DNA of 64,000 nt from Pseudoclavibacter chungangensis (GCF_013410545.1 NZ_JACCFV010000001.1:3348001-3412000); one strand, 5' to 3'. Positions 26,448-35,424 are shown, counted from the stretch's first letter. The notes: generated from the sequence alone by a model not told the origin. Translations and numbers: made by a program.

Positions 26448-27580
26448 CGCTCGGGCGGGACGTCACCGCGCAGCGTGTGGGCGAAGGTGACGAGGTCGGT
26501 GAGCACCTGGGGGTCGGCCTCGGGCGGCACGCCGTGGCCGAGGTTGAGGATGTGCGCGGGGGCGTCGAAGCCGCGTCGGACGACGTCACGCACGTGCGCC
26601 TCGCGCACCTCGCGACCGGCACCGAGGACGGCGGGGTCGATGTTGCCCTGCAGCGGCACGGTGCCGCCGAGACGGCGGGAGGCCTCGTCGAGAGGGATGC
26701 GGTCGTCGACACCCTGCACGTCGGCGCCGGCGTCGTGCATGTCGCGCAGGAGTTCGGCCGTGCCGACGCCGAAGTGGATCGTGCGCACGCCGTCGCCCGT
26801 CGGTGTGCGCAGGGCGTGGACGCGGGCGAGGGCGAGGGCGCTCGACGGCTTGACGCTCGCGCGGTAGCGCTCGACCGAGAGCGATCCGGCCCACGAGTCG
26901 AACAGCTGCACGACGCTCGCGCCCGCGCGCACCTGGGCTTCGAGGAAGGCGCCGGAAAGTTGGGCGATCGCGTCGGCGAGTTCGAGCCACGCGTCGGGTT
27001 CGGCGAGCATGAGGGTGCGGGTGCGGAGGTGGTCCTTCGAGGGGCCGCCCTCGACGACGTAGGCGGCGACCGTGAACGGGGCGCCCGCGAAGCCGATGAG
27101 CGGCGTCTCGCCGAGTTCGGCGACCGTGCGGCGGACGGCCTCGTCGATGGGGGCGAAGAGGGTGGGGTCCTCGGCGCGGGCGCGCACGCGGGCGGCGAAC
27201 TGGCGTGCCTCGGCGGGTGTGCGGACGGGGTTCGCGAAGACGGGGCCGCGGCCAGGGACGATGTCGACGTCCTCGCCGATGAGTTTGAGGGGCACGACGA
27301 TGTCGGAGAAGAAGACGGCGGCATCGACGTCGTGGCGCCGGACGGGTTGGAGGGTGATCTCGGCGGCGAGTTCGGGCCGCAGGCAGGAATCGAGCATCGC
27401 GATGCCCTCGCGTGCGGCGCGGTATTCGGGGAGCGACCGGCCGGCCTGGCGCATGAACCACACGGGGAGGCGTTCGCTGCGCTGTCCGTTCGCGGCCCGC
27501 ACGAGGGGCGAGGCGGCGGTGCGTCCGCTCGCGAGGGGGTGGTCGGCGTCGAGCGGCGGCGGGGTGGTCGAGTCGTTCAC
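26444..27580 (-). CDS. hemE: Uroporphyrinogen III decarboxylase
   Basis: 378 residues from GTG at 27580. It decarboxylates the four acetate groups of uroporphyrinogen III. Signature VWFMRQAGRSLPEYR, then FFSDIVVPLKLIGEDV, GFAGAPFTVAAYVVEGG, LFDSWAGSLS and LGHGVPPEADPQ are all present. Divergent from hemA; a 75-bp gap holds both promoters. Confidence 0.96.
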   Translation of the reverse strand: MNDSTTPPPLDADHPLASGRTAASPLVRAANGQRSERLPVWFMRQAGRSLPEYRAAREGIAMLDSCLRPELAAEITLQPVRRHDVDAAVFFSDIVVPLKLIGEDVDIVPGRGPVFANPVRTPAEARQFAARVRARAEDPTLFAPIDEAVRRTVAELGETPLIGFAGAPFTVAAYVVEGGPSKDHLRTRTLMLAEPDAWLELADAIAQLSGAFLEAQVRAGASVVQLFDSWAGSLSVERYRASVKPSSALALARVHALRTPTGDGVRTIHFGVGTAELLRDMHDAGADVQGVDDRIPLDEASRRLGGTVPLQGNIDPAVLGAGREVREAHVRDVVRRGFDAPAHILNLGHGVPPEADPQVLTDLVTFAHTLRGDVPPER

Positions 27581-27632
27581 CGTTCGATCATCCCGCACGC
27601 GGCGCGACGCGCGCTCGGCTCGCGTGCGTCGC

Positions 27633-27646
27633 ACTCGAACTATGAT
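27633..27646 (+). promoter_or_regulatory. hemA promoter, leaderless type
   Basis: ACTCGAACTATGAT contains the -10 hexamer TATGAT (27641-27646) nine bases before the hemA ATG, leaving little or no 5' leader and no Shine-Dalgarno. The identical 14-mer occurs before the TetR gene at 56750-56763. Confidence 0.55.
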
Positions 27647-27655
27647 GGCCGGATC

Positions 27656-29110
27656 ATGCTGCTGTGTTTGAGCGCGAGCCACCGGAGCGCCGACTTCTCC
27701 CTGCTCGAGCGGCTTTCCGCCGCCGAGCGCGATGCCGTCGACCGTGAAATCCGCGGTGTCGCGGGGGTCGACGGGGTTGTGCTGCTCGCGACGTGCAACC
27801 GCTACGAGCTCTACATCGACGCCGCCGAGGGCGTGTCGGTGCTGCCGCGCGTGCGGGCCGCGATGTCGCGTGCGCTGGGCGTGTCTGAGGCGGAGTTGAG
27901 CCGCGGGCTCGTGTTCGTGCCCGCCGAGCGCGTGCCGGAGTACCTGTTCGCGGTGACGAGCGGCCTGCACTCCGTGGCCGTCGGCGAGGGCGAGATCTCC
28001 GGTCAGGTGCGCCGAGCGCTCGAGGAGGCGCGCGATGCGGGCCTCACGACGGCGTCGCTCGAGCACCTGTTCCAGACGGCGTCGACGGCGTCGAAGGGCG
28101 TGAAGCAGCAGACGGATCTGCAGCAGGAGGGCCGCTCGCTCGTGCGGCTCGCGCTCGATCTCGCCGAGTCGACGGTGAGCGACTGGTCCACGGCCCGCGT
28201 CCTGCTCATCGGCACCGGCGCCTACGCCGGCGCGACGCTCAAGGCGCTCGAGGACCGCGGCGTCACCCGCGTGTCGGTGCACTCCCCCTCCGGCCGTGCC
28301 GCGGGGTTCGCCGAGCGGCACGGGATCGCGGCGGTCGCCGACCGTGAACTCGGCGAGGCACTGTCGAGCGCGGATCTCGTCGTGACGTGCTCGCGCGCGG
28401 GCCGCATCGTGCTGGACCACGACCGGATGCGTACGGCGCGCCTGAGCCCCGGCCGCCCCGACGCGGTGCTCGTGATCGACATGGGCATGCCCCGCAACGT
28501 CGACCCGCTCGTCGCGAAGCTCGACGGCGTCGACCTGCTCGACCTCGAGACGATCCGGCTGCACGTGCCGCTCGACGACTTCGGCGCAGCCGAGGAAGCG
28601 CGCTGCATCGTGGCGCGGGCCGCGAGCGAGTTCTCGGCGCAGCAGGCCGAGGCGGAGCTGAGCCACGCGATCGCGGCGCTGCGCAAGCACATCTCGGGCA
28701 TCGCGGAGCAGGAGATCGCGCGCGCCGAGACTCGCGACCCCTCTGGCACCGCCGCGGTGTCGCTGCGCCGCCTGACGAACACGATCCTCCACGAGCCCTC
28801 CGTGCGAGCGAAAGAACTGGCCCGCACGGGCCGCGGCGACGAGTACATCCGCGCGATCGAGGTGCTGTTCGGGATTCGTGGGACGGTTGATGTCGGGATC
28901 GATGCACCGTCGAACGATGTGTCTGCCTCGGCTGCGGCGCACGACGACTCGACCGCAGTCCACGCGTCGACGCCCGCAGAGGGTGCGTGTCCCTTCCTCG
29001 CGGCTCCGCCGCTCCCCCTCCGCGAGCAAGGTCGCGTGCGCGCGTGCCGCGCCACGGTGGGTGGCTGCGTCGCAGATGCGTGCGCGGTGCCGGAGCCTTC
29101 GGGGCGCTAG
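27656..29110 (+). CDS. hemA: Glutamyl-tRNA reductase with Cys-rich C-terminal extension
   Basis: 484 residues. First step of the C5 pathway, reducing glutamyl-tRNA to glutamate-1-semialdehyde with NADPH. Catalytic Cys in LLATCNRYELY; GEGEISGQVRRALEEA is the conserved substrate-site motif; the Rossmann motif is VLLIGTGAYAGATL; the dimerisation helices run to EYIRAIEVLFGI near residue 410. Some 70 further residues follow, ending in a cysteine-containing stretch with a Cys-Pro dipeptide (GACPFLAAPP) and CRATVGGCVADAC. Cys-Pro is the core of haem-regulatory motifs, so feedback by haem is possible but inferred. Divergent from hemE. Confidence 0.95.
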   Translation: MLLCLSASHRSADFSLLERLSAAERDAVDREIRGVAGVDGVVLLATCNRYELYIDAAEGVSVLPRVRAAMSRALGVSEAELSRGLVFVPAERVPEYLFAVTSGLHSVAVGEGEISGQVRRALEEARDAGLTTASLEHLFQTASTASKGVKQQTDLQQEGRSLVRLALDLAESTVSDWSTARVLLIGTGAYAGATLKALEDRGVTRVSVHSPSGRAAGFAERHGIAAVADRELGEALSSADLVVTCSRAGRIVLDHDRMRTARLSPGRPDAVLVIDMGMPRNVDPLVAKLDGVDLLDLETIRLHVPLDDFGAAEEARCIVARAASEFSAQQAEAELSHAIAALRKHISGIAEQEIARAETRDPSGTAAVSLRRLTNTILHEPSVRAKELARTGRGDEYIRAIEVLFGIRGTVDVGIDAPSNDVSASAAAHDDSTAVHASTPAEGACPFLAAPPLPLREQGRVRACRATVGGCVADACAVPEPSGR

Positions 29111-29346
29111 CTCGGGGCGGGAGCGTCCAGCACGGGAAGACCCACCCGACGGCAGTCGGTCTCGACGGTGACGCGATCTCTCGGCATGTCAGGGGCTGTG
29201 CCCGAAATGGTGCACGAACACCACGGTCGACGGGAGCATCGTGCCCCGCCCCCGAGTCCGCGGCCACCGCATTGCGGCGCGTCTAGGCTGAGGACCGCGC
29301 ACCCCGCACGCCTCGCACCGGGTCTGCGCAGGACAGGAGGCGAGCC

Positions 29347-30036
29347 GTGTTCATCGAGCTGCGATCCGGTGACGAACGCCCCCACGTCGACCTGCGCCGC
29401 GGGGCCCTCATCCCGCGACTCGTGTCGACCGGCCCGCAGCATGCGACCGTCGCCGTCACTGCGGGCGGGGCATTGCTGCTCGCGGGCGACGAGGTGCGCA
29501 TCGAGATCCGCGTCGACCCCGGCTGCACGCTGCGGCTAGAGGACGTCGGCGGCACGGTTGCGTACGGCGGCGACGCCCGCTCGCACTGGAGCGCCGACAT
29601 CTCGCTCGCCGCGGACGCGACACTCGTGTGGGACGCCCTGCCGTTCGTGCTCGCCGACGATGCCCGCGTCGACCGCGACACGACCGTGCGACTCGCATCC
29701 GGTGCCGTCGCCTGCCTCCGCGAGACGCTCGTGTTCGGGCGCACGGGCGAGGAAGGCGGCAGCATCGTCGCGAGCACCGCGGCGAGCATCGAGGGCCGTC
29801 CCCTGTTCCACGAGTCGCTCGAACTCGACGGGTACGACCCGCAGATCGGCGTGCTCGGCGCGCATCGCGTCATGGACTCCGCCCTCTGTCTCGGCCGCCG
29901 CCATGACGAAGCGCCCGTCCCCGCACTCCAGCTCGACGAACCCGGCACGATCGTGCGCGCGCTCGGCGACCAGACGCACCTCGCGACCGTCGAGTCGACC
30001 TGGCGAGACTGGACGCTCGCGGCGCGGCACGACTGA
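29347..30036 (+). CDS. ureD: Urease accessory protein UreD
   Basis: 229 residues from GTG with AGGAGGCGA upstream. UreD (UreH) scaffolds the apo-urease/UreF/UreG activation complex. Family features: PQHATVAVTAGGALLLAGDEV, VDPGCTLRLEDVGGTVAYGG, ATLVWDALPFVLADDARV, and REFLVFGRTGE-like RETLVFGRTGEEGG. Shorter than proteobacterial UreD but within the range for actinobacteria. It is separated from the other urease genes by about 6 kb and faces the other way. Upstream, 29111-29346 holds a possible -10 (TAGGCT near 29284). Confidence 0.88.
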   Translation: MFIELRSGDERPHVDLRRGALIPRLVSTGPQHATVAVTAGGALLLAGDEVRIEIRVDPGCTLRLEDVGGTVAYGGDARSHWSADISLAADATLVWDALPFVLADDARVDRDTTVRLASGAVACLRETLVFGRTGEEGGSIVASTAASIEGRPLFHESLELDGYDPQIGVLGAHRVMDSALCLGRRHDEAPVPALQLDEPGTIVRALGDQTHLATVESTWRDWTLAARHD

Positions 30037-30282
30037 CGACTGCGGGCGCCGGCGCGCATCCGGGATCGTGACCGCCGGATCGTCCCGCGGGATCCTCGCG
30101 CCGCACGAGGACCGGCCGGCCGACGCCGGCACGTCGTGGAGGCCCGCGATCACCGGCGCCGAGCGGCCGTTCGCCGCGAGTAGGGTTGAGCGCCGGGGAC
30201 TTGCGTGCGTGCGATCGAGTACCCCGGAGTCGATGTCCTTCCCCTTTGCTACGCTCGCCGCCACGGGAGACGCGGAGGCAGC

Positions 30283-32010
30283 GTGACTGGTCAGGCATAC
30301 GACGTCGACGACATCGCGGCGATGGCCGCGCAGCTCGAACGACTTCCCGCCCCCACGGGCGACGAACCGACGCTCGTCGCACTCGGCGCGGCGATCCGCG
30401 ACTACCTCCGGGTCGCGCCCGGTCGGGTCTCCGCCTCGGACGCGAAGATCGCCCTCGGCACCGCGATCCTCGATCTGTGGGCGCACCTGGACCTCGCGGA
30501 GGACGCGGCCCCCGGATCGACCGGTTCATCGCCGAGCGCGACGACGCCCGGCGTCCTGCTCGATGCCGACACCCTGAGCATCATCACGATCGCCGCGGCG
30601 ACCGCCGCCGTGGACGCGGGCGACAACGAGGCGGGCGTCGCGGTCCGCCACGCTCGGTCGCGCATCGACGAGGCGAGCCGCGTCGCGCCGCGCCTGGCCG
30701 GGGTCCGGGACGCGGCCGACGCGCTCGGACGACACACGGCGTTCCGGCTCGACCTGGAAGCCGGTCGCGCCGAGCGCATCTGGCGCGCCATGTTCGCGTT
30801 CGCGACCGACCGCACGCCCCTCGTCCCCACGGATGTGCCCGACGACGCCCGCACACTCGTCACGACGGTCGACGATCGCATCGACGCGACGGACGCCGCC
30901 ACGCGGTCCGCACTCGGCGCGGCGTGGCCCGCGCCGGTCTCGGGCGGCACGATCGGCGTCCGCGAGCTGCCGTCGGCCCCGACCGTCACCGCGCCCGAGC
31001 CCCGCACGGTGCGCGAACAGCCGACGCGCGGCGTCCCGGTGTGGTTCGCCACCAATCGCACGCCGACCACCCGGAGCGACGAGACGTCCGGCTATCGCAA
31101 CGCGCTCGATGGCGGCGAGCTCCACTACGGCCGATGCTTCGTGACCGTCCCAGCGGTCGACGAGGTGACGGGTGGCCTGCTGGACTTCGTGTCCGCGTGG
31201 TTCCGCATCGGCTCGACCCGCGCGGCGCGGTTCCGCGTGGAGTCGTTCTACCGCTTCGAGGACGGCGGCTCCTTCCGCGACGAGCTCGGCGCCGAGCTCG
31301 GGCGCATGAGCGAGGACGCCCGGAGCATGCTCATGTACATCCACGGCTTCGGCGCGACGATGCGCAGTGCCGCGGAGAGCGCGGCGCGGCTCTCGGTCGC
31401 GATCAAGCACCCCGGCGCGACCGCAATGTTCTCGTGGGCGTCACGCGCGAACGTGCTGCGCTACTGGGACGACGAACGCACCGTCGACGCGAGCGGAGCC
31501 GCCCTCGACGAGTTCCTGCAGACGCTCGCGACCGTGGACGGCGTCGACCACATCGACCTCGTGGTGCACTCGCTCGGCAACCGGCTGTTCCTGCGCACGC
31601 TCGTCGAGCGGGTGCGCTCCGGCGCGGTCCTCCCGTGGCCGCTGCGGAACCTGTTCCTCGGTGCCCCGGACATCGATCAGTCCGAATTCCTGAACGACGC
31701 GTCCGCGTACGGGCAGGCCCGCGGCACGATGACGCTGTACGGCTCGAACAGCGACACGGCGCTCCTCATCTCGTCGCTCCTGCACCAGACGGCCCGCGCC
31801 GGACTCATGCCGCCACCCGTGCTCACGGACGGGGTCGACACGATCGAGACGAGCGGCATCGACTCGTCGTGGCTGCGACACAGCGGCATCCTCGAGAGCC
31901 CCGTCATCCACGCCGACATCGCCCAGATCCGCTCGGGAATCACCGACCCGGACGATCGCACGGGCCTCCACCGCGTGGATGCGACGCCCGTGCCGTACTG
32001 GCGGTACTGA
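30283..32010 (+). CDS. Alpha/beta-hydrolase of the DUF900 type
   Basis: 575 residues from GTG at 30283 (GGAGG four bases upstream). The N-terminal 230 residues are helical and unassigned. From about 245 the DUF900 fold begins: VPVWFATNRTPTTRS, GRCFVTVPA, then MLMYIHGFGATMRSA, ATAMFSWASRANVLRYWDDE and the nucleophile elbow LVVHSLGNRLFLRTL (Ser in HSLGN). A late acidic residue and a His in IESPVIHADI-like ESPVIHADIAQI complete the pattern. Substrate unknown, probably an esterase or lipase-like enzyme. No signal peptide. Confidence 0.8.
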   Translation: MTGQAYDVDDIAAMAAQLERLPAPTGDEPTLVALGAAIRDYLRVAPGRVSASDAKIALGTAILDLWAHLDLAEDAAPGSTGSSPSATTPGVLLDADTLSIITIAAATAAVDAGDNEAGVAVRHARSRIDEASRVAPRLAGVRDAADALGRHTAFRLDLEAGRAERIWRAMFAFATDRTPLVPTDVPDDARTLVTTVDDRIDATDAATRSALGAAWPAPVSGGTIGVRELPSAPTVTAPEPRTVREQPTRGVPVWFATNRTPTTRSDETSGYRNALDGGELHYGRCFVTVPAVDEVTGGLLDFVSAWFRIGSTRAARFRVESFYRFEDGGSFRDELGAELGRMSEDARSMLMYIHGFGATMRSAAESAARLSVAIKHPGATAMFSWASRANVLRYWDDERTVDASGAALDEFLQTLATVDGVDHIDLVVHSLGNRLFLRTLVERVRSGAVLPWPLRNLFLGAPDIDQSEFLNDASAYGQARGTMTLYGSNSDTALLISSLLHQTARAGLMPPPVLTDGVDTIETSGIDSSWLRHSGILESPVIHADIAQIRSGITDPDDRTGLHRVDATPVPYWRY

Positions 32011-32081
32011 CGTCGGGGCCCGCATCGACCGTGTCGGCGTCCGGGCACGGGCGACACCGCGGGGCGTCTCGCCGAGCCGAA

Positions 32082-32232
32082 CGCATCTGCCGTTACCCGA
32101 TCAGCGCGTCACGCCGCCCGCCCCGAGCGCACTCACCTGCGGCCGCGCGAAGCGCCACACGAGGACCGCGACGATCCACGTCACCGCGAGCAGCCCGACG
32201 ACGCCGAAGCCGACCGCGGTCAGATCGATCGC
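32082..32232. repeat. Copy A of a 151-bp direct repeat (nickel permease 3' end)
   Basis: Matches 36171-36321 at 150 of 151 positions (G at 32149 against A at 36238). It corresponds to the last 44 codons of the NiCoT gene plus 19 bases past its stop, on the minus strand. It bounds the left side of the 32233-36170 island. The 32233-32374 stretch after it holds no gene I can support. Confidence 0.95.
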
Positions 32233-32374
32233 AGCACATCTCAGCCCAGAGGCGCACCTTCGCGGGGCTGCGCACGGGGACAGCAACGGCACCCCATGAC
32301 GGTGCGTGCTGCCCGCCATGTCGTTCATGTCGGCTCCGGTCGCCGCGAGCCAGAGTCCTCGTCCATCCCTGGTG

Positions 32375-33151
32375 CTATGCGCGGGCGGAGCCGAGCTCGA
32401 GGACGTGGCGCCGCACAAGTGCCTGGAACCGGGGGATCTGCACGCCCGCCTGAACGAACCCCGGAGTGCGCCGTGCGCCCCGGGCGAGCTCGGTGAGTTG
32501 GCGTGCTGCGTCGCCTCGCGCCCCTGTCCGAGCTGCCTCGCCGTCGAGCTTCCACCCGCCGATATCGTCGACGTCGTGGGCGTCGGCGATGCGCAAGAGC
32601 GTGTCGAGGTCGGCGTAGTCCTTCGCGGCAGTGCGCGTCCGAGTCGCGAGTGCCTTGATGATGACGGCGCATTCGACGGTCGGCACACGGACCTCGATCG
32701 ACATCCCGGTGCCGTCGCGCAGCGTCACGTCGAGGTCGACGTGGAGGGGAGGCACACTCACGGCCAGGTGGAGTCCGGGCACGCCGTCGAAAACCCGCTC
32801 ACCGCATCGCTGCTCGCCGAAGCGACCGTCTGGCGAAGGCACGAGGAGGTCGATGTGCCGGTCGCCGGCCGCGTAGGAGTTCCCGGCCGTCGGTTCGTAG
32901 CCGGAGGCGAGCAGAGCCGTGTGCACATCGCCGCTCGCCGCGATCGCCGTCGACATCGCGGCGTCCGCGTCGACGGTGCGGCGCTCGACGAGGTCGGGGG
33001 CCGGGAACGCGGCCGTGAGCAGGCTCACCATCTGGCCGCCGACGACACGCACGTCGTCGAGTTCGGCAGTGATGCGCGAGATGTCGGCGAGCGCCCGAAA
33101 GGCGGCATCGTCGGCGGCCGAGAACGAGAGCTTGTGGACGTTGCGCTTCAC
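32375..33151 (-). CDS. AbiEii-like nucleotidyltransferase
   Basis: 258 residues from GTG at 33151, overlapping the regulator stop (GTGA). A nucleotidyltransferase fold is visible: VVGGQMVSLL (the hGG motif), ERRTVDADAAM with the paired catalytic acids DxD about 20 residues later, and a third acidic strand LHVDLDVTLRDG. A helical C-terminus follows (TRTRTAAKDYADLDTLLRIA), with Lys/Asp residues seen in AbiEii/AbiGii toxins. In known type IV modules such proteins are toxins that modify tRNA or other targets and abort phage growth. Here the activity is inferred from fold and pairing. Confidence 0.7.
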   Translation of the reverse strand: MKRNVHKLSFSAADDAAFRALADISRITAELDDVRVVGGQMVSLLTAAFPAPDLVERRTVDADAAMSTAIAASGDVHTALLASGYEPTAGNSYAAGDRHIDLLVPSPDGRFGEQRCGERVFDGVPGLHLAVSVPPLHVDLDVTLRDGTGMSIEVRVPTVECAVIIKALATRTRTAAKDYADLDTLLRIADAHDVDDIGGWKLDGEAARTGARGDAARQLTELARGARRTPGFVQAGVQIPRFQALVRRHVLELGSARA

Positions 33152-34404
33152 GACTGCCACGTCGCCGCCGCCTGATCTCGGAGATGCCGTGCGGCATCCT
33201 CGGCGTCCGGCCCACCCGAGCGGAGGACGTCCCACGCGGCGATGAGCGGGTCCACGATCTCGGCGGTGGCGCCCCTGTCGGCGCGCCAGGCGCGGGCGGT
33301 GGACCAGATGGTGGCGTCGGTCGGCACGATGAGCTCGAGTGTCGCCTCGGAGGACAGCGCGGCCGTGAAGCCGAGGCTGCTCGGGTCGAAGCCCTCGCGG
33401 GCGTAGGCCACCGTCCGACGCGGGATGCGCCACGGCACGAGCAGGTCGGCGGCGGCATCGCCGGACACGAGGAGCACGGCTTCGTCGGGTGCCTCGCGGG
33501 TGAGCCTCTGCACCTGCTCCGGCACCGGGTCGAGGCTGTACCACGCCGTGCGCAGCCCACGCGGCCCGGGATACTCGAGCAGGAAGCGGTCCCACAACGG
33601 CTCGAACGCCGTGGCGACGACATGTCCCCGGCCACGCTCGACCTCGCCCCCGAGCGCGGTCAGGTGCTGCGAGATGGCGGCCTGCGAAAGGCCGCACTCC
33701 ACCGCCAGCTCGCTTTGCGTGCGGGGCTCGCGCGTTCGAGCGAGCGCGCGCATGAGCGCGTACCGCCCCCAGGGCACCCGTCCACGGCGGGCTGGAGCTT
33801 GCTGCCGCTTCGGCGCGTCAGTTGCGTCGAGCTGGTGGCCCGCGATGATCGCGCTCCGGTCGCGCACCGAGACCACCGAGACCTGAGGCAGCAGCTGTGC
33901 GGCGAGACGCAGCGACTCGTTCGCCTGCTCGACGACGTAGGTCACGGACGGCGCACCCTCGGGCACCGGCGGAAGCGATGCCCCGATGGCACCACGGAGC
34001 TCCGTCATGACTCGCTGCATCGATTCCTGCGGGAGTGCGCGCAACGCGACATCCCGCAGGACGCTCGTCGTGCGGTCGAGGAGGTCAGCAGGAAGGACTG
34101 CACGCATGGCCGCCGTGGTCGCCTCGAGCGCGCGGGGGTCGACGGTGCGCGCCCTCAACGTCTCCTGCAGTCGGCCGGCCGCGTCGAGCATCGCGAGCGC
34201 GAAGGCCGGTCGGTCGGGCCGCGCCACTCGCGCGAGCTCGCGGATTGTCGGAGGGGTTCGTGGCGCCGTGAGCTGGATCCGGACGCGGTCCTCGTCGACC
34301 CCGAGGCCGAGGTCCAGTTCGGCGGCATCGTGATCGAGCGGGACGACGGTGACTCCGGCGGCGCTCAGCACGTCGACGGCATCCGACGCAGTGACCTTGC
34401 CCAT
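33148..34404 (-). CDS. Large winged-helix regulator, putative cognate antitoxin
   Basis: 418 residues, ATG at 34404 behind a perfect GGAGGTGG. The first 200 residues form a helical/mixed region with no clear family (LDRTTSVLRDVALRALPQES). A winged helix lies at about 215-275: WGRYALMRALAR, SELAVECGLSQAAISQHLTAL. The C-terminal 140 residues (LWDRFLLEYPGPRGLRTAWY; VLLVSGDAAADLLVPWRIP) resemble the C-terminal fold seen in AbiEi-like antitoxins, but that is a judgement by eye. It is translationally coupled to the nucleotidyltransferase, and its promoter carries nested palindromes, as expected for an autoregulated two-gene module. Confidence 0.65.
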   Translation of the reverse strand: MGKVTASDAVDVLSAAGVTVVPLDHDAAELDLGLGVDEDRVRIQLTAPRTPPTIRELARVARPDRPAFALAMLDAAGRLQETLRARTVDPRALEATTAAMRAVLPADLLDRTTSVLRDVALRALPQESMQRVMTELRGAIGASLPPVPEGAPSVTYVVEQANESLRLAAQLLPQVSVVSVRDRSAIIAGHQLDATDAPKRQQAPARRGRVPWGRYALMRALARTREPRTQSELAVECGLSQAAISQHLTALGGEVERGRGHVVATAFEPLWDRFLLEYPGPRGLRTAWYSLDPVPEQVQRLTREAPDEAVLLVSGDAAADLLVPWRIPRRTVAYAREGFDPSSLGFTAALSSEATLELIVPTDATIWSTARAWRADRGATAEIVDPLIAAWDVLRSGGPDAEDAARHLRDQAAATWQS

Positions 34405-34416
34405 CTTCCCACCTCC

Positions 34417-34456
34417 ATAAGCTAAATCACGATTTGGTGCTTTAGCTTATATAAGC
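34417..34456. promoter_or_regulatory. Nested palindromic operator/promoter of the nucleotidyltransferase module
   Basis: ATAAGCTAAA (34417-34426) and TTTAGCTTAT (34441-34450) form a perfect 10-bp inverted repeat with 14 bases between. Inside lies AAATC-AC-GATTT, and at its edge GCTTATATAAGC (34445-34456). It is a rare AT-rich patch 13 bp before the regulator ATG, so both promoter and autoregulatory site are likely. Confidence 0.75.
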
Positions 34457-34507
34457 TCGCTGTCAGCCGCACGCACTCCTCCGAAGCGAGGCGTCCGCGC
34501 ATGCGCG

Positions 34508-35240
34508 CCAAGGCGGGATGTGCCGGAGCGGTTCGGGAACCGGAACACGGTCTACAAGAACTTCAACCGCCGGCCCGAACAGGGCGTTCGGGCGCGAATG
34601 CTCGAGCAGGTGCAGTCCCTCACGCACCGACGTGGCGAGCTGGACTGGATCGCATCCCCGGACTCGACCATCGTGCGCGTGCACCAGCACGGCGCGACCC
34701 TCCCCGGGGACACAGGGGCCAGATCGAACGACAAGACTTTCGGGCGGGAGCCGCCTGATCAGACGATCGGCCGATACCGCGGCGGGTTGACGACGAAGAA
34801 CGACCTCGACCGCGACGGGAAAGGCCGAGCGCTCGCGTGCCTGTTGACGCCTGGCCAGGTAGTGGTCACGAGCATGCTCGCCGACACGCTTCGCGAGATC
34901 CACGTCAAGGGTCGGCTTGGCGGACGCCGCACGCGACCGGACCGAGTCGTCCCTGACACAGGCTACGCCTCGAAAGCGCACCGGGTCTGGCTGTGCGAGC
35001 ACCGCATCGCTTCAATGATCCCCGAACGCGTCGACCATGCCGCCCACCGCCGCAGACTCCCCGGCCGGCCGATCGAGTTCGGCACCGTTCAGTGGAAGCG
35101 CTACAAGCGCCACGACGTCGTCGAGAACTGCTTCAACCGACTCGAGCAATAGCGCGGCATCGTGATGCGAACCGAGAGGGCCGCCCGCAACGATCACTCC
35201 ACCACCTGCCTCGCCGCACCCCTCCTATGGGTTGCGCAAC
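34508..35240 (+). pseudogene. IS5-family transposase remnant
   Basis: A frame begins mid-protein (RDVPERFGNRNTVYKNFNR) and shows IS5-type landmarks: DSTIVRVHQHGATL, GRYRGGLTTK, VVPDTGYASKAHR, MIPERVDHAAHRRR and KRYKRHDVVENCFNRLEQ. There TAG (35150-35152) replaces the expected Trp codon, after which the frame continues RGIVMRTERAARNDHSTT to the normal end. The N-terminus is lost. No terminal inverted repeats were recognised, so the element is an immobile relic. Confidence 0.8.
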
Positions 35241-35376
35241 ACGCCCTAGGAGCGCACGGAGCGACTGTCGCGCGACACTGCATTGGGCCCCGGCGCGAGG
35301 GCGACTCCAGTCCCGGAAGCAGAATGTCACGCGCGCTTCACAGTTCGCGTATCCCGGCTCACGGGGCTGTCCGTCG

Positions 35377-35424
35377 GACGCCGAACGCTCCCGGATCACT
35401 CATGATCCGGGAGCGTTCGGCGTC
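35377..35424 (-). terminator. Perfect 22-bp stem hairpin
   Basis: Bases 35377-35398 and 35403-35424 are exact reverse complements around the loop CTCA. The hairpin begins 13 bp beyond the stop of the DUF4234 gene and is its likely terminator; no U-run follows on that strand. The perfect arms are unusually long. Confidence 0.75.

Noticed and set aside
26444..29029. hemE as an 861-residue fusion protein
   Set aside because: The upstream part is antisense to hemA and lacks domains. HemE starts naturally at GTG 27580 with normal length.
32082..32232. A second nickel permease gene
   Set aside because: Only the last 44 codons are duplicated; there is no start or membrane core.
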